Of a stretch of 64,000 bases of DNA, positions 1-10,497 are shown one piece after another. A model generated the notes under the pieces. The model saw only the letters and a program-made list of their open reading frames with translations, was not told the origin of the DNA and did no database searches. Origin of the DNA: Colocasia esculenta (lineage: Eukaryota; Streptophyta; Magnoliopsida; Alismatales; Araceae); assembly GCA_014218235.1 (NCBI GenBank), contig CM024766.1:19937346-20001345 (forward strand), read 5' to 3'. Position numbers and translations under genes: made by a program. Position 1 is the stretch's first letter, and each line of letters opens with the position of its first letter.

Positions 1-13
1 ACCCATTGATGGT

Positions 14-245
14 GTCGACACTGGGTATCATTCCCTGAAGCAGTTTCATGAAGACAAGGTCCAGTGTGTCGACATAGTCCCTAGTAGTGTCGACACTAGA
101 CCCAGTCTCCAGAAGACCCATTTGCCAGACTGGGATAGTGTATCGACACAGCCAGTGAGTGTGCCGACACTAGACCCTTCTCCTCGAAGATCTTTTTGCG
201 CAATTGGGACAGTGTGTCGACACACTCAATGGCAGTGTCGACACA
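14..245 (+). promoter_or_regulatory. GTGTCGACAC palindrome array in Copia-I U3
   Basis: Seven exact or one-base-off copies of the palindrome GTGTCGACAC lie between about 14 and 245, 120-350 bases upstream of the TATA box at 363. The right LTR has only four (about 10773-10880). Position and palindromic form suggest a transcription-factor-binding enhancer array. That role is inferred from position only. Confidence 0.6.
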
Positions 246-362
246 CTCCGGCTGAATTCTCATCTTAAGATCCATCTAGACACGTGGCCTCCTAGGGATC
301 AATGGGATTGGTCTTGGATCATGTGCCCACGCACTCCAAGGGTTCTTTTGGCCATGTTGGGC

Positions 363-370
363 TATAAATA
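363..370 (+). promoter_or_regulatory. TATA box of Copia-I 5' LTR
   Basis: TATAAATA in the context GGGCTATAAATACCCC. The homologous site in the right LTR (10999-11006) reads TAAAAATA, so only the left LTR keeps a canonical box. Confidence 0.65.
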
Positions 371-868
371 CCCCACCAATTGGCCCCCAAGAGTGGGGTC
401 CTCTAGAACATCCCAGCAAAAAGGCTTTCGGCGGCAAAAGAGGGCTTTCCAGATCTTGCTCTATCTCCAGAAGTTGCAAGCCATCCTTTCAAGAGGAAGG
501 ACATGGGAATCAAGGGGAATCTCTGGAGAGAAGCTTGTTGTGCTAGGAAAGGGAGCATATCCAACTGAAGAGGAGCAGTAGAAGAAAGATTTCTGGCATT
601 TCAGATGCCATCAAACCAGAGCATCGCCAATTGAGGAGAATCTCCATCGATTTCCATCAAGGCTCCTCAATTCAAGTGTTTGCATGCCCTCTTCATCGAA
701 GAACACTCATTCTACATCCATTTCTCTCACTTCTGAGTTTTTTCTTTCTTATTTCGTCTATGAGATTTGTGCATGAAGTTCTGCACAAATTTTTGTGTAT
801 GAAAATGTCTTGAATCAGATCATTGCTAGAGGATCTGATCTCTTTTATGTTTGATCTAACTTTTGTAC

Positions 869-1025
869 TATGAGCCGTCGAGCTCTGGTTTGTGAGTCGT
901 CGCACTCACTGTGTGGTTTGAGCCGTCGTGCTCAATGTGGAGTCGTCGTGCTCCGGTTGTTGTTTGAGCCGTTGTGCTCAGTTTGTTGAGCCATCGTGCT
1001 CAAGGTTGTTTGGAGTTGTGCTCCA
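869..1025 (+). repeat. GAGCCGTCGNGCTC hairpin minisatellite in Copia-I LTR
   Basis: Seven degenerate units of the imperfect palindrome GAG(C/T)CGTCG(N)GCTC, each followed by a GT-rich spacer, make a 20-30 base period. Each unit can form a short GAGC/GCTC stem. The same array is at about 11507-11664 in the right LTR. It lies about 500 bases after the TATA box, so it would be in the transcribed R/U5 part. Confidence 0.75.
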
Positions 1026-1388
1026 GTGTGTGTTGTACCCAAGGTTTTGAGTAGTGTGGCCTCACTATGTGAGGGGTGGACGTAGGAGTCACTGGAGGTG
1101 ATTTCCGAACCACCTAAAAATCCTCTGTGCAGTGGTTTGAATTGTGGTTGACTTTGTATTGCACTAGATGCATGCATAGGGATTTCGTTCACACTTCTAA
1201 TTGAATTGCTCACACACACAAATCACACATAATCTACACACACCCACACTTCAGATCAGTAAACTGTTTGTCTGAATTGATCTCTGATTCGAAGTAATTT
1301 TGAATTGCCTAAGCTTCTGCAATAATTGGTGTTAGATCTATTCAACCCCCCCTTCTAGATCTGATCCATCCACCTATTCGATCCTACA

Positions 1389-1620
1389 ATTAGTATTAGA
1401 GCAGGTTTTCTGTTCATCGATTGTGAATCGTCAGATCTATTTTTGTGTGCTTATTCACTCTGATCCTATAATTGGTATCATAGCAGGTTAATATCTGTTT
1501 CTGATCTGATTTGATTGGTTCTGTTTGATCTCTGTGCTCCATCTGCTTGAACTGTTTGCTTGATCTTTCACTATCTCTATGTGCTTAATCGCTCTGATTC
1601 CTACATTTGGTATCAGAGCA
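1389..1620 (+). other. Triplicated primer-binding-site region of Copia-I
   Basis: Three copies of an LTR end plus primer-binding-site motif occur here. They are TAGTATTAGAGC at 1391-1402, TGGTATCATAGC at 1473-1484 and TGGTATCAGAGC at 1608-1619. Each is preceded by GATCCTACA, GATCCTATA or GATTCCTACA and followed by AGGTT. TGGTATCAGAGC is the usual complement of the plant initiator tRNA-Met 3' end. The copy touching the LTR is the most degenerate; the perfect one is about 220 bases inward. Confidence 0.8.
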
Positions 1621-1704
1621 GGTTAACCACTCTAATTGTTAGATCTAATTCCTGGTTACATTGATTCACTGTGATTAGATCTAAGTCTTTTGAGTTTTGG
1701 TATA

Positions 1705-3636
1705 ATGGCAAATTTCTTTAATCTGCATGAATTTCCTGTTATAATTTCAGAGAAATCCCCAATCTCACTTTCAACAAGTTTTTCAGAGGAAGCACAAACA
1801 AAAGGAGCAAAAGCAATTCACAAATGCTCAATGACAAAGAAGAGCTTCAATGAATCCAGAAAATCAATAATTCAAAAGACTTTGGCTCTAGCAGCACATT
1901 CCATGAGCTCAGAGCATTCTGCATCCTCTCCAAAACACAAGAGTTCACATGGGTCTACAAGATCAGGTAAATCAATTCCAGATCTATTTATGTATTCTAA
2001 TTCTGATTCTGATGCAGATGAAGGTATGTCTTATGTTGAATTGATTGAATTCTCTGAAAAGATGCAAAATATTAATGTAAAGCTGAACACTAAGAATAAT
2101 GATTTGAAAAAGACTTTAAAACATTGCCATAAAGAAAGTGAAAACTTGAAAAATACACTTGAATTGCTCCAGAACAATGATAAAGATCATTCAGAAGAAA
2201 ATGAGAATTTGAAAAATGAAATTCAGAAACTGAATTCTGAAAAAGAAAGTTTGAAAGATAAAATCAAAATTTGTGAAAACAAGTTGTCCAAGTTGAAAGA
2301 AAATCATGATAAGTTGGAATATGAAAATCTTGATTTGAAAGAGGAAAATGGAAAATTGATTGATCTCAATGGAAACTTCAAATTTTATAATGATCAATTA
2401 AACAGACAGATTTCTAACATGGCTCATGATCATCAAATAAATGAGAGATGCAAACAACTTGTTGAAGAAAATCATCATTTATAGACGAAGATTGAATGCT
2501 TGTTGCATGACAAATCATTGGACAATGATTGAAGCAATTTGAGTAATAAAATTGCTGATTTGGAAAAACAAATAGCTCAATTTGAAAATGAAAAGAACAA
2601 GATGAAAATTGGTTTGGATGTCATGCTAAATAAACTTAAAATTTCAGAAAAAGAAGTTGTTGCATTAAAAGCTGAAAAACAGATGTTTCAAGATGAATTG
2701 AAGAATACTACAAACACAAGTCTTGCTTCTGTAAAAAATAAAGAAAATGAAAAGAAAACCAAAGTAATATTTGTTAAATCTGCTGTGAACAAGAACCTTG
2801 ATATCTCTAATGAAAAATCAGTGAAAGTTCATGTTCATAAAAACATTCAAAAACAAAATGAGAAAAATGGCAAAAATATTGGTAAGAAGAAGAATCTTGT
2901 TTCTGTAAAAAACAAGAAAATTGAAACAGAAAAACAGAACAATTTACACATGATTCCTCCATCTCTTCAACACTTTAGAAGTGTTCCAAAGAAAGTTCAA
3001 TATTCACATCATGCCAAGAGCCACCAAAAAGTACCTTCTTCTCCTCATGGTAAGCCTACTCACATGAAAAGGAGATTCTAACAAATGCATTCATGCCAAG
3101 GTAAGTACCAAGTAAGAAATGATCTCATTTGCTTTAATTGTAATGAACCTGGTCATTTAGACAAATTTTGCTGGAATAGAGATCAACATTTTCATAAATA
3201 TGCCAAATCAGTCCAGTGCTTCACATGTCATAAATTTGGGCATACTTCTAGGGAATGTTTGCATAGAATTGATAATCTTGTGCATGCTCCCATGTTTCAT
3301 GTTAATGTACATAAGAATAAAGATCATGTTCATGTTGAAAACACTCAGAAATTCTATGTATATGAAAAAGGAACTGTTGCACAAAAGATCTCTTCTGAAT
3401 TCAATGATAAAAATCTCAATGATAAAAATCTGAAAAATAGAAAACAAAATGTTCAGTATGTCAGTGGTGCATTCTATACCAATAACTCTAAGATTAGAAA
3501 CCAAGATTCTAGTGTTTCTAGTCTTCAGAAAAATACACCAAATATAAAATCCTTTTGGATTCAAAAATCATTGTTGCAGATTCATGGAAGATCCTTAGGA
3601 CCCAAACAAGTTTGGGTTCTGAAATGTGCTGCTTGA
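1705..3636 (+). pseudogene. Copia-I gag-like protein: coiled coil plus two CCHC zinc knuckles, no capsid domain
   Basis: One reading frame runs from the ATG at 1705 to the TGA at 3634. It is broken only by TAG 2482, TGA 2530 and TAA 3079, with no frameshift. It starts with a Ser-rich segment and an acidic SNSDSDAD patch. A long Glu/Lys/Asn-rich coiled coil follows (about 2040-2480 and 2540-2700), then a Lys/Asn-rich basic stretch. Two knuckles, CFNCNEPGHLDKFC and CFTCHKFGHTSREC, precede a C-terminal GPKQVWV motif, which in SIRE/Maximus-type Copia elements lies just ahead of the protease. The capsid (UBN2-type) half of a normal Copia gag is not recognisable. The product would bind RNA and self-associate; that function is inferred. 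Confidence 0.75.
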
Positions 3637-3807
3637 ATGCTGGATGCAGGGATCCTTGTAGTCAATTTCAAGATGAAGGCTTCATGACAAAGGCTACAAG
3701 GAAAGTAAGTGAAGAGAATGAAAGAAAATAAAAATCTCACAAGGTAAATACTTCTGAGAGATTCTCTGCTAAATAAAAATTGAAATCAATTGGGACTCTT
3801 ATGTAAA

Positions 3808-6800
3808 GATCAATTGGTATATCAAATGGTGAATTGTGGAAGGACAAGTCATGCTTGTCTAGAAACTATCATTATGTGTGAGGAATAACCTCCGCCAAGT
3901 ACCAATGATCTTCCTTGTGTAAGAGTCATTAATTAAAAAAAAAAAAAGGTTGTCATTGAAACATGATTGCTTGTTTATTTCATTTCTTCCATGATGATTT
4001 TAGCTTGAATTACTTGCAAAAAATTTCACATCATTCACATGTAACTAAGAATCATGATTTTGTTTAAAATGCTCAGAAACTCCATGTGAATATAAATTGA
4101 ACACTTCATGAAAACATAGATGCATTGAGCAAGGCAAAAATAAAATTTGGAACTAATTTTGCTCATAGTTCTGTCAATGAAAGAAATGCATCTATACCAA
4201 AAATAAAATCATTTTGATTCAAAAATCTTTATTGCACTCTAACATTGATTTCATTGTAGGACCCAAGCAAGTGGGGTCCCAAAACAAGCTTGATCAGCAA
4301 GCTGAGGAGCCTTGCAGCCATACATCGTAAATGGATTCAAGATATTGGCCGTGCAAGGCAAGAAATGATTGGAGAACACATGTAAAATCTTTGAAAAGCA
4401 ATTGAAGTCCATTCAGGTAAAACTTCTTTATCATTTCAAATTTGAATTGCCTGAATCGAAATGATGTTTGATTTTTTATCTGAACAATGAAAAATGTGTT
4501 CTGATGCTACTCCCAACAATAACTTTATGTTTTAACATTTGGAATCATGTTTGTGTTATCATGCTTTCTTAACTGTGCCCATAATTCTGTGTGCATATCA
4601 ACAACTTTGACTTTTTGGTATATCACATGATGACATGTGGAAAACAAGTTATGCTTGTTTGGAATGTCACGTCCCGAGAATTACGCAGCGGATATTAGTT
4701 CGAAGAATTCGAGTCGATAATTCAAGACGTGAACAGTCGGCAAATAAGCCTCTAGCTAGCGCGCACTAAATGTGTATCAACACAACATCATAATAGGGCC
4801 CAAACGGGAACTCAATTATAAATTGTATTCAAATCTCAACTCTTTGTATTCAAATGGAAACTAGTACCGGACTAAGACTCAATAAAAGGAAAAGTACATT
4901 TAATCCTCACTTCCTACTACATTGTACTATTACTCGAAGCAAACTACTATAACTGGACTCATAGTTGGAACGCTCTTCACTCGGACGCATTCCCATCCTC
5001 AACTTGCTCTTCCTCTTGAACTTCATAGTCACCTAGATGGGGTAAAAGTAGGGAATGAGCAAACTAGCCTAGTAGGATTTATATCTCAATGTGCGGGCAA
5101 TGATATAAGTGATTAGAAATTTAGAACTGGGTGAGCACGATGAATGTCATGATATGCATGTTCGAATAAAACTCATTAAAACATGATACATGAAAACAAG
5201 CTGGATAGAGTGAACAAGATAGAATAAGATTTTTGAACAAGGTGACAAAGAAGAACTAGAAATAGATCACTTTGTACAAGCACACAAGATTTCACTTGAT
5301 GTTAATAGCTTTCAAGAACGCAAGATAACACTAATTGCATTAAATGCAGGATGGCCATATCACGCAAGCAAGCAAGCAAGAACTGCACGAGCACGATCAT
5401 GTAACACTAATCAGGCATGTAGACTCTAATGTACACCAAGGAAAGATCCACCAAGAATGCACACTAGGACACATGTATGTGGTTGTTGTATCTATCATTC
5501 AATAAGCAAGAAAGTACTCCCAGCGCAGATGCAACGCCAGTAATCATTATACCCCATGGTTAACAGTATATCTATGACTCGCCGTCATTGGGGCTAGATT
5601 GGAGCCCTTGGACACACGCCGTGCCCTGTCAGCATCTCATGTAAATTTTTAAATGTAGATACCCACAGTCATTAATAATGGCCAATGAGAGTTTCAAAAT
5701 GTAGCATGTCTAATGTCATGTTCATGATGATGATGAGAAGGAGTAATAATTAAATTGAACATGATTTCATGAGAACAATGGTCAAGTGATAAATTCGGCA
5801 GCATAACGGTACGATTTATACTTTCGTTCATTCTTTACATTAATGGCTTAGTCTAGTTTGTAAGTCATACTCACGAGATCAAGAAGTGAAAGGAAGTGCA
5901 CGCTATCTCCAGGGAACTTCAATGGTACAACCAACTCGTCGGCCATGTGGGAATCCATGGTCAGAGGAGATTTACGGAGGCCTTGGTGAAAAGGTCGGTA
6001 GTCTACCGATTCGGGATGACCGGTAGAGAGTTTCCAATTTCCCAAGAAAGGGCTGCCTAGATGTGCAAGTGTGTAGTGATGTACGAGTGTCTCAATCACA
6101 AAGCATCGGTCTCAACTCACGGAAAGTACTTAAAATGATGGCATGACATGAAACTATGCACTTTAACAAATCATGGTTTGCAAGATTTTATGGCAACAAA
6201 TTATCATTTTAGTCAAGCTAGAATAGTAAGAAGAGTATATCATAAGTTGCCTGAATGATCACGTCATTAGGAGAGCAATTAGAATATCGTTCATGTAATT
6301 ATAGATTTTAAATGTGTTAATCACTTTAAGCCATTAAAAGACATCATGTAATGCTCAGACACAAGATATGTAATTTACACACGGGACACCATGTTAAACT
6401 GACCTCGGGTTAGCATGATAATACCTTGTAGAACCTTTCTATAATAGTTCAAAACTCACACATATGAAGAGTGGCATAAAACGACAGAAACCAGAACATA
6501 TGCCTTCTAGGAAGTAGATGTAGTCCCAACCCTTCCACTTCTATAGTCATAACTCACTAATTTCAAATGAAAATATGACACATTATACCACATTGAAGCC
6601 CTTCGAATAAGGAATCCAACTAAAAAAATGGCGCATCAATCCGAGGTCTATAGAAAAAGTTACAGCCATTTAAGCGAACACTGCGCAGAGGCCAGGTCGC
6701 GACACGAAACCAGTCGCGTTCTGAACACGACAGGACGATACGTCGCCTTCTAGAGAGAGGTTTTGGGTTGCCAAATACACCCAGTTCGACTCATACTTGG

Positions 6801-9165
6801 ACTGGGTTGATATAGGGAACTTATATGGATTATAACTCCTAATCTAGTGCTTTTGGGATAAAACTTTCAACATGGAAATTGTCAAGAATATCTAGTGGAA
6901 GAACTTTGATGTTGGTGGTTTGATCTAATTCGATCTCGAATCTCATGAAAAACATGAAGAACGAAAAAGGAAGTGCAACCCGAAAATGCAATTTCCTATA
7001 GCGGCTTTCTTACAACGCTTATAACTATCTAACTAATGACATTTAGACAAAAGTCTCAACATAAAAGTTGTAGGGAACATGAAATAGGTACGAACTATGA
7101 TTTTTAAATAATTTTAAACGACCTCAGGATGTATGATAAATTGACTTGAACATGAAAGGACCCTAACAGGCGCGACTTTGGTAAAACGCCTGTAACTCAT
7201 GATGTACTAAATGGCAAATGATGAAATCAGTGGGAAATGAAAGTTAACTTGATGCTCTACACATTGGCATAGGATATGTTAAGGTTTAGCCTGAGAAAAC
7301 CTACCTTATGGGTTGAAGAAGTCCCGTTATTCCAGAAAACCCGTGTTCAGACCACTTTGAGGAAAACGCTTACTACTTCGTGTATACTACATGGAGATTG
7401 GGCATTCCACTTGGGTTAGAATGTAGACTTGAGCCTATTTCCAGGGGTGTAGGCCTTGCAAGGTTTGGTTTAGGTTTGACTCACCTTTGGTCGACTTCAA
7501 GAGGGTGGTTTGTACAGGTCGCAGCAGACGAGAAGGGGAAGAAGAACGGCTTGGTGTGGACGATCTCCTGCTCCCCAGCCACCAAGAACTCCTCCACACG
7601 ACCCCAGCAAGTTCTAAACTCGTCCCTAGGGTTTGGGTGAAGATTATTTAAGTAACCATGGTGTTTAGGAGTCCTATTATAACTAGGAAAGAAGGGTTGC
7701 GGGATTGGTATATTGGTTTCCTATTTTTGATGATTTCTTCCTCCCTTTGAGTGTGTGAGGCATTAGGAAACCTCCCCTCATAGTTAGGCACGAATTTGGG
7801 TTGCCATGAATGCATGATTGCATCCCAATTCAACTCTAATTGCCTCTTTTTAATTTCAGCTTATTTATGGTTACGAATTTCTATGTATTTTCTTGCTTCA
7901 TTTGATTTTTGGGTCATATGTGGTCCATTGGCCCAATTAAGATATCGGGTCATTAATATATAATGTTGGAAATCTCTCCAACACTTTTATTTAATTTTTT
8001 ATTGCGTCGTATTTCCGTGTTAACGGTTTTCCGACTTGTTTCCTTATTTAGATAATCGGTCGCAATAACTCTTAAACCTAGCCCAAATGGTTTTTATTGA
8101 ACCAAATTTCTTGATGGGTCATTAGATGATATTATTTGAGTCCATATATGATTTTTATTTAATTTTCTGACTCATCCACGTACGTGTGATAATGATTTTG
8201 CGACTTATTCATGAATTACGATAATAAGTCGCGAAACACTTTAAACTTGGATAATCTCATTTTTCTTGGCACAAATTTCTTTGTGAAACATTTAGTAATA
8301 ATATTTAGGGTTGATTTATAATTTTTACGAAATTTTCCGATGTGTTTTAGCACACACGATAATGGTACGTATGTTTTAAATACTCCGATATTATGGAAAT
8401 TATTTACTTCCATTTATTTGAATTTTTATGTAATTAAAATTTCCGGGGTGCTACATGAAAGCTATCATTATGCGTGAGTAAAATACTCCAACAAGTACAA
8501 GAAGTCATGTTATGTTTAAATCTAATTGTGTGCATAATCATGTGTGAATTGCTTGCTAGTTTTTTCATTCTATGCACATATCAAGGGGGAGTAAATTTGA
8601 AAAAGTGCAAAAATATTCTTGAAAATACAATGAATTTCATGCTAACAATAAAAAATAATTGACCTTTTTGTAGTGACTATGTGATATATCAAATGGTGAA
8701 ATGTGAAAGGACAAGTTAGGCTTGTCTGGAAACTATCAATAGTCTTTTTCTGCATAAAGGTTATCAAGAAAAATGAAAGTCTCAAAAACATTATTTTAAG
8801 TCTTTGAAACAATTTTGAGTTTTTGAAAAACTTTTCTCCTTCAATAAATTGCATGTTAATGCATGCTTGATCATGTTCACATTCTTTCTGTGCAAACTAC
8901 TTTGAATGAACATATCTGAATTGCTTAAATGATCATTTCATATCATGCATATCTTATGGGGAAGTGAGTCAAAAGAATCTTTGAGTGAAATGCTGGAGAA
9001 ATATTCTTTCATTTCTGATTTATTAACAACTCCCATTCAGTTTGTTGACAAATGTTCTTGCAAATAATTCCTCACTCTCACATTGATTGACATTCTTGGT
9101 ATATCAAATGGTGATTTGAAGAAAGACAAGTTAGGCTTGTATGGACACTTTCACTATGCGTGAGT
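3808..9165 (+). repeat. Four dispersed copies of a ~70-100 base repeat in Copia-I tail
   Basis: Copies start at about 3808, 4613 (continuing after the solo LTR at 8456), 8680 and 9098. Shared landmarks are GGTATATCAAATGGTGA, then GACAAGT(C/T)A(T/G)GCTTGT, then CTATCATTATG(T/C)GTGAG. Corresponding gag-tail sequence also recurs before copies 1 and 2, so the tail looks like an old tandem duplication with a period of roughly 400-800 bases. Confidence 0.65.
4675..8455 (-). mobile_element. Solo LTR of a Del-like Ty3/Gypsy element inside Copia-I
   Basis: On the - strand it starts TGTAGCACCCCGG and ends CTCGGGACGTGACA, the same ends as the LTRs at 44608-54066, 55658 and 60415. Flanking five-base sites are TGGAA (4670-4674) and TGAAA (8456-8460), a one-mismatch target duplication. 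There is no internal sequence, so LTR-LTR recombination has probably removed it. A short CG-rich palindrome patch lies at about 6690-6765. Short open frames within it (for example 5848-6099 and 7648-7833) match other LTR copies only as part of the repeat. Confidence 0.9.
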
Positions 9166-10334
9166 ATATGTCTCTGCCAAGTATCAAGAGTCTTGTATGC
9201 AATTGTTGAGGGAGAGTCCTTGTCTTTCAAATAAAACATTCACGTTCATTCTGTTTTCACTTGATTCCATTCTTATTTTTTCAATAATCTTCATGTTCAC
9301 CTTGTAAGGGGGAGATACATGAAAGGGGGAGTCATTGTCATATCTCTTGAACTTACTTATCTATTTTGAACCCCAAAGTCATCAGAATTTTTTAGTCATT
9401 GTGTATTTTCTTATGAGAGAATTAAAACATTGAAACTAAACTCATTGTGCATTTAGTTTAATTTCAAAGATTCAGTATCATTTCAAGGTTAAACAATCTT
9501 AATACTGAATGTCATTAAAATGACTTGCAAAATAATTGTAGGCACATGAGTGGCTTTACTATTTAACATGTGCATGTTTACGCTTCATTTTTGCCACATG
9601 TTAAGAATAATTTTTCTAAATTCGTATTCCTGACTTTTCTGGTCAAAGCAAACATATTCCTGTAAAACATCAAAGAAAATGATCAAAACCTTGGAAAGAT
9701 ACAACAGAGCAATGCAAATTCTTGAACCACTAAGTAACCGGGCCATTTCACCTAAAAGTGATTTGTTTCGCGTAAAAAAGTGGAAATCAAATTTTCAACT
9801 CTGTATAAGATAATGAAAGTTAAACCACTGAGTAATCAGGAGATCTTGCATCTGATCAATGTGATCTCTTGCACTGAAAAGTGATATTTAACTAATTTAT
9901 TTTTGTATTCTTTCCCAGCCAAAATTACAAGAAAATCAAAAGACATGATAGAAAAGCTTAAGACCTTAATAAAGCTCATGTATACTGAGTTTAGACCTAT
10001 TATTCTACATTGTGTTAAAATTAAAGCTCATAACATCCTTGTTAAATACTTCTGATCACTCATATAGGTCACTTTATTTCACAATTGCATCATAATTTTA
10101 ACCACATTCAGATCCTTATATCTTGCAATACCTTGTGTTGAGTGTGTCTTTGTGATTAAACTTTGTGGCACAATACCAAAAACACAATCATTTCTCTCAT
10201 TTAACAATATCACTTTGCCTCACTTATTTTGATTACTTCTGACCATTCATTTCCTACATTTCATTTCTTGATCTCCTACAATCTTTGTTTCTCTCTCTTG
10301 TCTAACTTTTTAATGCTGCCAAAAAGGGAAAGAA

Positions 10335-10497
10335 AGTTCCTTAAAGGAGGAGAAATTAAATGTTTATAGGGGGAGAAAGTTCTTTATGGGGAGAAAGTTG
10401 AAAGGGTGTATATGGTCAAGGGGAGTTATTGCAGTCAAGGAAGTCAGGTTATTGGAAGATTGTGCATATGTTTTGTCATCATCAAAATGGGAGAGAT
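10335..10497 (+). other. Polypurine tract and PPT-like tracts of Copia-I
   Basis: The tract CAAAATGGGAGAGAT touches the LTR start TGTTGG at 10498 and is the expected plus-strand primer. Similar purine tracts precede it at about 10345, 10365, 10390 and 10420, and farther up at about 8583, 9305 and 9325 (AAGGGGGAG type). Confidence 0.7.

Larger units (their letters stand above)
1..1388 (+). repeat. Copia-I 5' LTR (truncated by window edge)
   Basis: The sequence matches 10786-12027 almost base for base from its first bases. It ends ...CCTACA directly before the first primer-binding-site copy. Relative to the right LTR it carries about 160 extra bases (roughly 55-215) containing further TGTCGACA copies. 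It holds a TATA box at 363-370 and a hairpin minisatellite at about 869-1025. Confidence 0.9.
3637..10479 (+). other. Copia-I non-coding 3' internal region (with nested solo LTR)
   Basis: Excluding the solo LTR at 4675-8455, about 3.1 kb of AT-rich sequence follows gag with no supportable coding region. Instead it holds degenerate repeats of the gag 3' end (GGACCCAA(A/G)CAAGT at about 3598 and 4259), four copies of a ~70-100 base unit, a poly-A run near 3935, and many AAGGGGGAG tracts. No pol fragment was found. Confidence 0.7.

Noticed and set aside
5848..6099. 83-codon - strand frame in the solo LTR (MIETLVHHYTLAHLG...)
   Set aside because: Equivalent positions in the other Del-like LTRs (52700-52900, 62800-62960) carry indels and stops, and the region is LTR.
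8216..8854. Small frames at 8216-8413, 8474-8662 and 8642-8854
   Set aside because: AT-rich LTR end and non-coding Copia-I tail; no motif and no conservation of frame.
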